In this document: positions 5,009 through 8,217 of the stretch, piece by piece
Numbering within the stretch: the first letter of the stretch is position 1
How the letters are laid out: every line of letters starts with the position of its first letter
Source: an uncultured Oscillospiraceae bacterium
GTDB lineage: Bacteria; Bacillota; Clostridia; Oscillospirales; Oscillospiraceae
Reading direction: 5' to 3'
Length of the DNA stretch: 8,217 bases
NCBI GenBank assembly: GCA_947627085.1
Contig: CANQUO010000092.1
Span: forward strand, 1 to 8,217
Translations under genes and position numbers: made by a program
The notes under the pieces: model-generated
Seen by the model: the letters and a program-made list of their open reading frames with translations, nothing else
Told to the model about the DNA's origin: nothing
Databases searched by the model: none

Positions 5009-5736
5009 TGGCGAACACAGAGCAAAAGACGGCGGGGCAGGGGACGGTCCTGCCCCGTCATATTGCGATAATAATGGACGGCAACGGGCGCTGGGCCAAA
5101 AAGCGGGGCCTTCCCCGCACGGCCGGTCACGCCGCCGGGGCTGAGACCTTCCGGCGGATAGCCTCCTATTGCCGGGACCTGGGTATTGAATATCTCACCG
5201 TCTACGCCTTCTCCACGGAAAACTGGAAGCGCTCGGCCGAAGAGGTCTCAGCCATTATGGGCCTTCTCAAGAAATACCTTGAGGAGGCAATCGAGAAGAT
5301 GCGCCGGGAGAACGTGCGCATCAGGGTCTTAGGGGATTTGACGCCCCTGTCGCCGGAGCTCCGGGCGCTTATCGACCGGGTGGAGGCCATCGACGAGACC
5401 CTTGAGACGCGCACTCAGGCAAATCTGTGCGTAAATTACGGAGGCCGGGACGAGATAGTCAGGGCCGTTAAAGCCTGGCAGGCCGACCCGGACCACGGGG
5501 AGCTTACGGAGGCGGAGCTTTCCCGTTACCTCTACACCGCCGGTATGCCGGACCCGGACCTGATAATCAGGCCCAGCGGGGAGGAGAGGATATCGAATTT
5601 CCTCCTGTGGCAGTCGGCCTACTCGGAGTTTTATTTCACCGACATCCTGTGGCCGGATTTTACGCCAAAGGACATGGACGCGGCCATAGCGGCCTACCAA
5701 AAACGCGATCGGCGCTACGGCGGCGTGAAGAAATAG
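5008..5736 (+). CDS. uppS: Undecaprenyl diphosphate synthase (cis-prenyltransferase)
   Basis: UppS condenses farnesyl diphosphate with eight isopentenyl diphosphates to C55 undecaprenyl diphosphate, the lipid carrier for peptidoglycan and other wall polymers. The 242-residue product shows IIMDGNGRWA (21-30) with the metal-binding Asp24, RTAGH ending at His41, AFSTENW (67-73), NYGGRDEI (143-150), IIRPSGEERISNFLLWQ (186-202) with the diphosphate-binding arginines Arg188 and Arg194, and YSEFYFTDILWPDF (205-218). The usual RTSGE/RTGGE is RPSGE here. The start is translationally coupled to frr through TGATG at 5006-5010. The MEP gene dxr further down the operon supplies precursors for this enzyme, and the next gene may act on the peptidoglycan it helps make. 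Confidence 0.97.
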   Translation: MANTEQKTAGQGTVLPRHIAIIMDGNGRWAKKRGLPRTAGHAAGAETFRRIASYCRDLGIEYLTVYAFSTENWKRSAEEVSAIMGLLKKYLEEAIEKMRRENVRIRVLGDLTPLSPELRALIDRVEAIDETLETRTQANLCVNYGGRDEIVRAVKAWQADPDHGELTEAELSRYLYTAGMPDPDLIIRPSGEERISNFLLWQSAYSEFYFTDILWPDFTPKDMDAAIAAYQKRDRRYGGVKK

Positions 5737-5746
5737 GGAGTTTATC

Positions 5747-6790
5747 ATGATAAAACCGTCCCGTCTCAAAAAGGGCGACACAGTGGCCATTGTGAGCCTC
5801 TCCGCCGGCACGCTGGGGGAGAGCTGGGCCATCCACAAGCTTACCATTGCCAGAGAGCGCCTGGAGCGGGACTTCGGCCTTCATGTCACGGTCATGCCAA
5901 ACGCGCTAAAGGGCAGGCAGTATCTGTACGAGCACCCGGAGGCGAGAGCTCGCGACCTGATGGACGCTTTCCGGGATAAGAGCGTGAAGGCCATATTCAA
6001 CGCCATCGGCGGGGACGACACCATAAGGCTGCTCCCGTACATCGACTTTGACGTAATACGCGATAACCCCAAGATATTCACGGGCTTTTCCGACACCACC
6101 ACGAACCACTTCATGATGTACAAGGCCGGCCTCATCTCCTATTACGGGGCCAGCGTCATGACCAATTTTTCGGAGTACGTCAGGATAAACGACTACACCG
6201 ACCGGATGATCCGCAAGACCCTCTTTGAGCCCTGCGAGACGCTGGAAATACCCTCCGCGCCATACTGGTACGACGACGAGGACGAGAAGATATGGTGGAG
6301 CGAGGAGAACATGAATACCCCAAAGCCCTACCACCCGGAAGAGATCGGTTACGAGGTCCTTCAGGGCGCGGGAGCCGTGGAGGGGGAGCTCCTCGGCGGC
6401 TGTATCGACGTATTCGTGGAGCTTCTGGGGACGTCCCTCTGGCCCACAAGGGATGCGTGGGCGGGAAAAATAATGTTTTTGGAGACAAGCGAGGACGACA
6501 CCTCCTGCGAACTTCTCACATGGTATCTTCGCAACTTCGCGGCCCAGGGGATATTTGACGTTATCCGGGGTATCATCGTGGGCAAGCCCGCGAGACGGAG
6601 CAAATATGAGCCCTACAAGGAGGTCTACCGCAGGGTGGTGGGCTTCGAGGCGGGGCACCCTGGGTTGCCCATACTTTATAACGTGAATTTCGGCCACGCC
6701 GAGCCCATCGGCATAATACCCTACGGCGTCAGATGCCGGCTGGACGCGGACAGGAGGACGCTGACGCTTTTGGAGCCGGCGACGGCGTAA
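5747..6790 (+). CDS. S66-family serine carboxypeptidase (LD-carboxypeptidase / MccF-like)
   Basis: The product has 347 residues, typical of the MccF-like branch of peptidase family S66. The N-terminus reads LKKGDTVAIVSLSAG. IFNAIGGDDTIRLLPYID (83-100) is the expected glycine-rich stretch. GFSDTT (113-118) is the nucleophile elbow with predicted catalytic Ser115; LETSEDD (245-251) holds the predicted Glu246; NFGHAEP (314-320) holds the predicted His317. All three triad positions are present, so the enzyme should be active. There is no signal peptide, so it should be cytosolic. S66 members either trim the terminal D-Ala from recycled muropeptides (LdcA) or cleave peptidyl-nucleotides such as microcin C (MccF); sequence alone does not decide, though the cell-wall context slightly favours muropeptides. 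A GGGAG overlapping the uppS stop lies 6 bases before ATG. It starts 10 bases after uppS and is 24 bases before cdsA. Confidence 0.9.
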   Translation: MIKPSRLKKGDTVAIVSLSAGTLGESWAIHKLTIARERLERDFGLHVTVMPNALKGRQYLYEHPEARARDLMDAFRDKSVKAIFNAIGGDDTIRLLPYIDFDVIRDNPKIFTGFSDTTTNHFMMYKAGLISYYGASVMTNFSEYVRINDYTDRMIRKTLFEPCETLEIPSAPYWYDDEDEKIWWSEENMNTPKPYHPEEIGYEVLQGAGAVEGELLGGCIDVFVELLGTSLWPTRDAWAGKIMFLETSEDDTSCELLTWYLRNFAAQGIFDVIRGIIVGKPARRSKYEPYKEVYRRVVGFEAGHPGLPILYNVNFGHAEPIGIIPYGVRCRLDADRRTLTLLEPATA

Positions 6791-6814
6791 ACTATTGAGG
6801 GAGAAGGTATTTTT

Positions 6815-7636
6815 ATGCTTTTGACACGGACGATAATGGCGGCGGTTATGATCGCGCTTTTGCTTGTGTTGGCCCTGTGGGCGCCGGCCTGGTGTCTGGC
6901 GGCGGTGATAGCCGTCCTCGGCGTCATAGCCGTATATGAGCTCATGCGCACGGTGGGCAAGGTGACGGATCTACGTATGCTCGTCTATCCCGGCCTCTCC
7001 GCCGTGGCCATACCTCTGGGGTTTTACTTCGGGTGCGCCGAGATCGTTATAAGAGTGGCGCTTGTATTTTTGATGGTGACGCTCTTTGCCGAGGCCATAT
7101 TCACCTACGGTACGGAAAAGGCCGTGGGATTTTCAACTGTGATGTCGGGACTTTTCATCGGGGTGCTGGTGCCGGTGTGCATGTCGGCCCTCTTACAGCT
7201 TCGGATGATGGAAAACGGGGGACTTCTCATAATAATGGCCTTTGTCATAACTGCGGTGTCCGACACCGGCGGGTATTTCGGGGGGATGTTCTTCGGCCGC
7301 CACAAGGGCGTTGTGAAGTGCAGTCCCAATAAATCCCTGGAGGGCTTTATCGGGAGCTTCATCGGCGGAATTGTGGGTATAATGATATTCGGGCTCATAG
7401 TGGACAAGGCGGTCGGCATAGAGGTAAATTACCTCCGGCTTCTCCTCTACGCCTGCCTTGGGAACGTGACATGCCAGATAGGCGATCTGGCCTTCTCGGT
7501 CATAAAGCGCGAGCACGCCATCAAGGACTACGGCAACCTTATCCCCGGCCACGGCGGGGTGCTGGACAGATTTGACTCCATCATCTTCACGGCGCCGCTG
7601 GTGTATCTTCTCGTTTCCAACCTGCCGGCGTTTTGA
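6815..7636 (+). CDS. cdsA: Phosphatidate cytidylyltransferase (CDP-diacylglycerol synthase)
   Basis: This integral membrane enzyme makes CDP-diacylglycerol from phosphatidic acid and CTP, the branch point for all major phospholipids. The 273-residue product is mostly hydrophobic with about eight membrane segments. The family signature is complete at 228-254: S-V-I-K-R, then K237-D238, then LIPGHGG (242-248) and D251-R252-F-D254. Two further conserved stretches are VSDTGGYFGG (148-157) and SPNKSLEG (170-177). GAGGGAGAAGG (6797-6807) precedes ATG by 7 bases. The CTP it uses derives from the pyrH product at the start of the same operon. Next to uppS and dxr in standard Firmicutes order, apart from the inserted S66 gene. 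Confidence 0.97.
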   Translation: MLLTRTIMAAVMIALLLVLALWAPAWCLAAVIAVLGVIAVYELMRTVGKVTDLRMLVYPGLSAVAIPLGFYFGCAEIVIRVALVFLMVTLFAEAIFTYGTEKAVGFSTVMSGLFIGVLVPVCMSALLQLRMMENGGLLIIMAFVITAVSDTGGYFGGMFFGRHKGVVKCSPNKSLEGFIGSFIGGIVGIMIFGLIVDKAVGIEVNYLRLLLYACLGNVTCQIGDLAFSVIKREHAIKDYGNLIPGHGGVLDRFDSIIFTAPLVYLLVSNLPAF

Positions 7637-7647
7637 GAGGCGATGCT

Positions 7648-8217
7648 ATGGCAAAGACGCTGACTGTACTCGGCTCCACCGGCTCCATCGGCACACAGAC
7701 GCTTGAGGCGGCGGAGGCGCTGGGATTTAAGATAACGGCGCTGACGGCCAACAAGAACGTGGATTTGATGGAGCGTCAGGCGAGAAAATTTTCGCCCATG
7801 GCTGTGGCTATGGCGGACGAGGGGGCGGCCTCGGAGCTGAAAACCCGCCTTGCGGATACCCCCGTGCGGGTATTGTCGGGAGAAAAGGGCGTTTGTGAGT
7901 GCGCCCGCATGAGCGCGGACATAGTGGAGTCGTCCCTTGTGGGTATAGCGGGGCTCAGGCCGACCCTGGCGGCCATAGAGACCGGCGGGAGAAGGATAGC
8001 CCTCGCAAATAAGGAGACGCTGGTCTGCGCCGGGACGATAGTCACGCGGGCGGCGCGTGAGCGGGGCTGTGAGCTTTTACCGGTGGACTCGGAACACTCC
8101 GCCATCTTCCAGTGCCTCACCGGCCGGAAGCCGGGGGAACTCCGGCGCATTTTGCTCACCGGCTCCGGGGGGCCCTTCCGGGGCTGGACCTTAGAGCAGA
8201 CCCAAGACGTGACTCCG
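7648..8217 (+). CDS. dxr: 1-deoxy-D-xylulose 5-phosphate reductoisomerase, N-terminal part (cut by window end)
   Basis: The reading frame is open from ATG 7648 to the last base and gives 190 codons, about half of a typical 380-400 residue Dxr. Dxr converts DXP to 2-C-methyl-D-erythritol 4-phosphate with NADPH, the committed step of the MEP isoprenoid pathway. Visible motifs are the Rossmann dinucleotide loop GSTGSIGTQTL (9-19), ALANKETLVCAG (118-129), LPVDSEHSAIFQCL (144-157) with metal ligands Asp147 and Glu149 and substrate-binding Ser148, and LTGSGGPF (170-177), a slight variant of the usual TASGGPF. GAGAGG (7635-7640), overlapping the cdsA stop, is the ribosome binding site; the gap from cdsA is 11 bases. 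Nothing suggests a broken gene; the missing part lies outside the window. rseP and ispG often follow in this gene order. Confidence 0.96.
   Translation, partial: MAKTLTVLGSTGSIGTQTLEAAEALGFKITALTANKNVDLMERQARKFSPMAVAMADEGAASELKTRLADTPVRVLSGEKGVCECARMSADIVESSLVGIAGLRPTLAAIETGGRRIALANKETLVCAGTIVTRAARERGCELLPVDSEHSAIFQCLTGRKPGELRRILLTGSGGPFRGWTLEQTQDVTP

Noticed and set aside
5906..6697. Long open frame antisense to the S66 peptidase (263 codons)
   Set aside because: The sense frame has a full catalytic triad and family motifs; the antisense product resembles no known family and has no start signals.

Overview
This window looks like chromosomal DNA from a GC-rich member of the Clostridia, probably Oscillospiraceae or a close relative. 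The evidence is the strong AGGAGG-type ribosome binding sites, the Firmicutes-type pyrH-frr-uppS-cdsA-dxr gene order, the Escherichia-like thymidine kinase, and a VanZ-family membrane protein of a kind common in gut Clostridia. The assignment is inferred from family resemblance; no rRNA or other taxonomic marker is present.

Layout. Positions 1-315 contain no credible gene. They hold an extended -10 promoter near 127-135, then a compact RNA leader (about 142-295) whose 5' end pairs with a strand 80 bases downstream and which ends in a textbook intrinsic terminator with a UUCG loop. This has the architecture of a riboswitch or attenuator. Positions 316-1755 (+) encode a VanZ-family membrane protein with a large C-terminal extracytoplasmic domain; its 5' end is uncertain and may carry a one-base frameshift. 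Positions 1756-2092 are non-coding: a weak terminator, then six tightly packed hairpins bounded by two near-identical copies of one palindrome.

Positions 2093-3471 (-) are a two-gene unit read leftward: thymidine kinase (tdk), then an HNH endonuclease with a probable winged-helix N-terminus. It is driven by a well-formed promoter at 3513-3541. The -10 region of that promoter is a near-perfect palindrome that reads as an extended -10 on both strands.

Positions 3677-8217 (+) are a tightly spaced housekeeping operon: pyrH (UMP kinase), frr (ribosome recycling factor), uppS (undecaprenyl diphosphate synthase), an S66-family serine carboxypeptidase, cdsA (CDP-diacylglycerol synthase), and the first 190 codons of dxr (DXP reductoisomerase), cut by the window end. 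The operon joins pyrimidine nucleotide supply, translation recycling, the MEP isoprenoid route (dxr), the lipid carrier for the cell wall (uppS) and phospholipid synthesis (cdsA). The S66 peptidase between uppS and cdsA is the one member outside the usual gene order; a role in peptidoglycan turnover would suit the context.

Most of the window is ordinary core genome. The items most worth a second look are the switch-like leader upstream of the VanZ gene, the six-hairpin array, the HNH gene coupled to tdk, and the S66 insertion.
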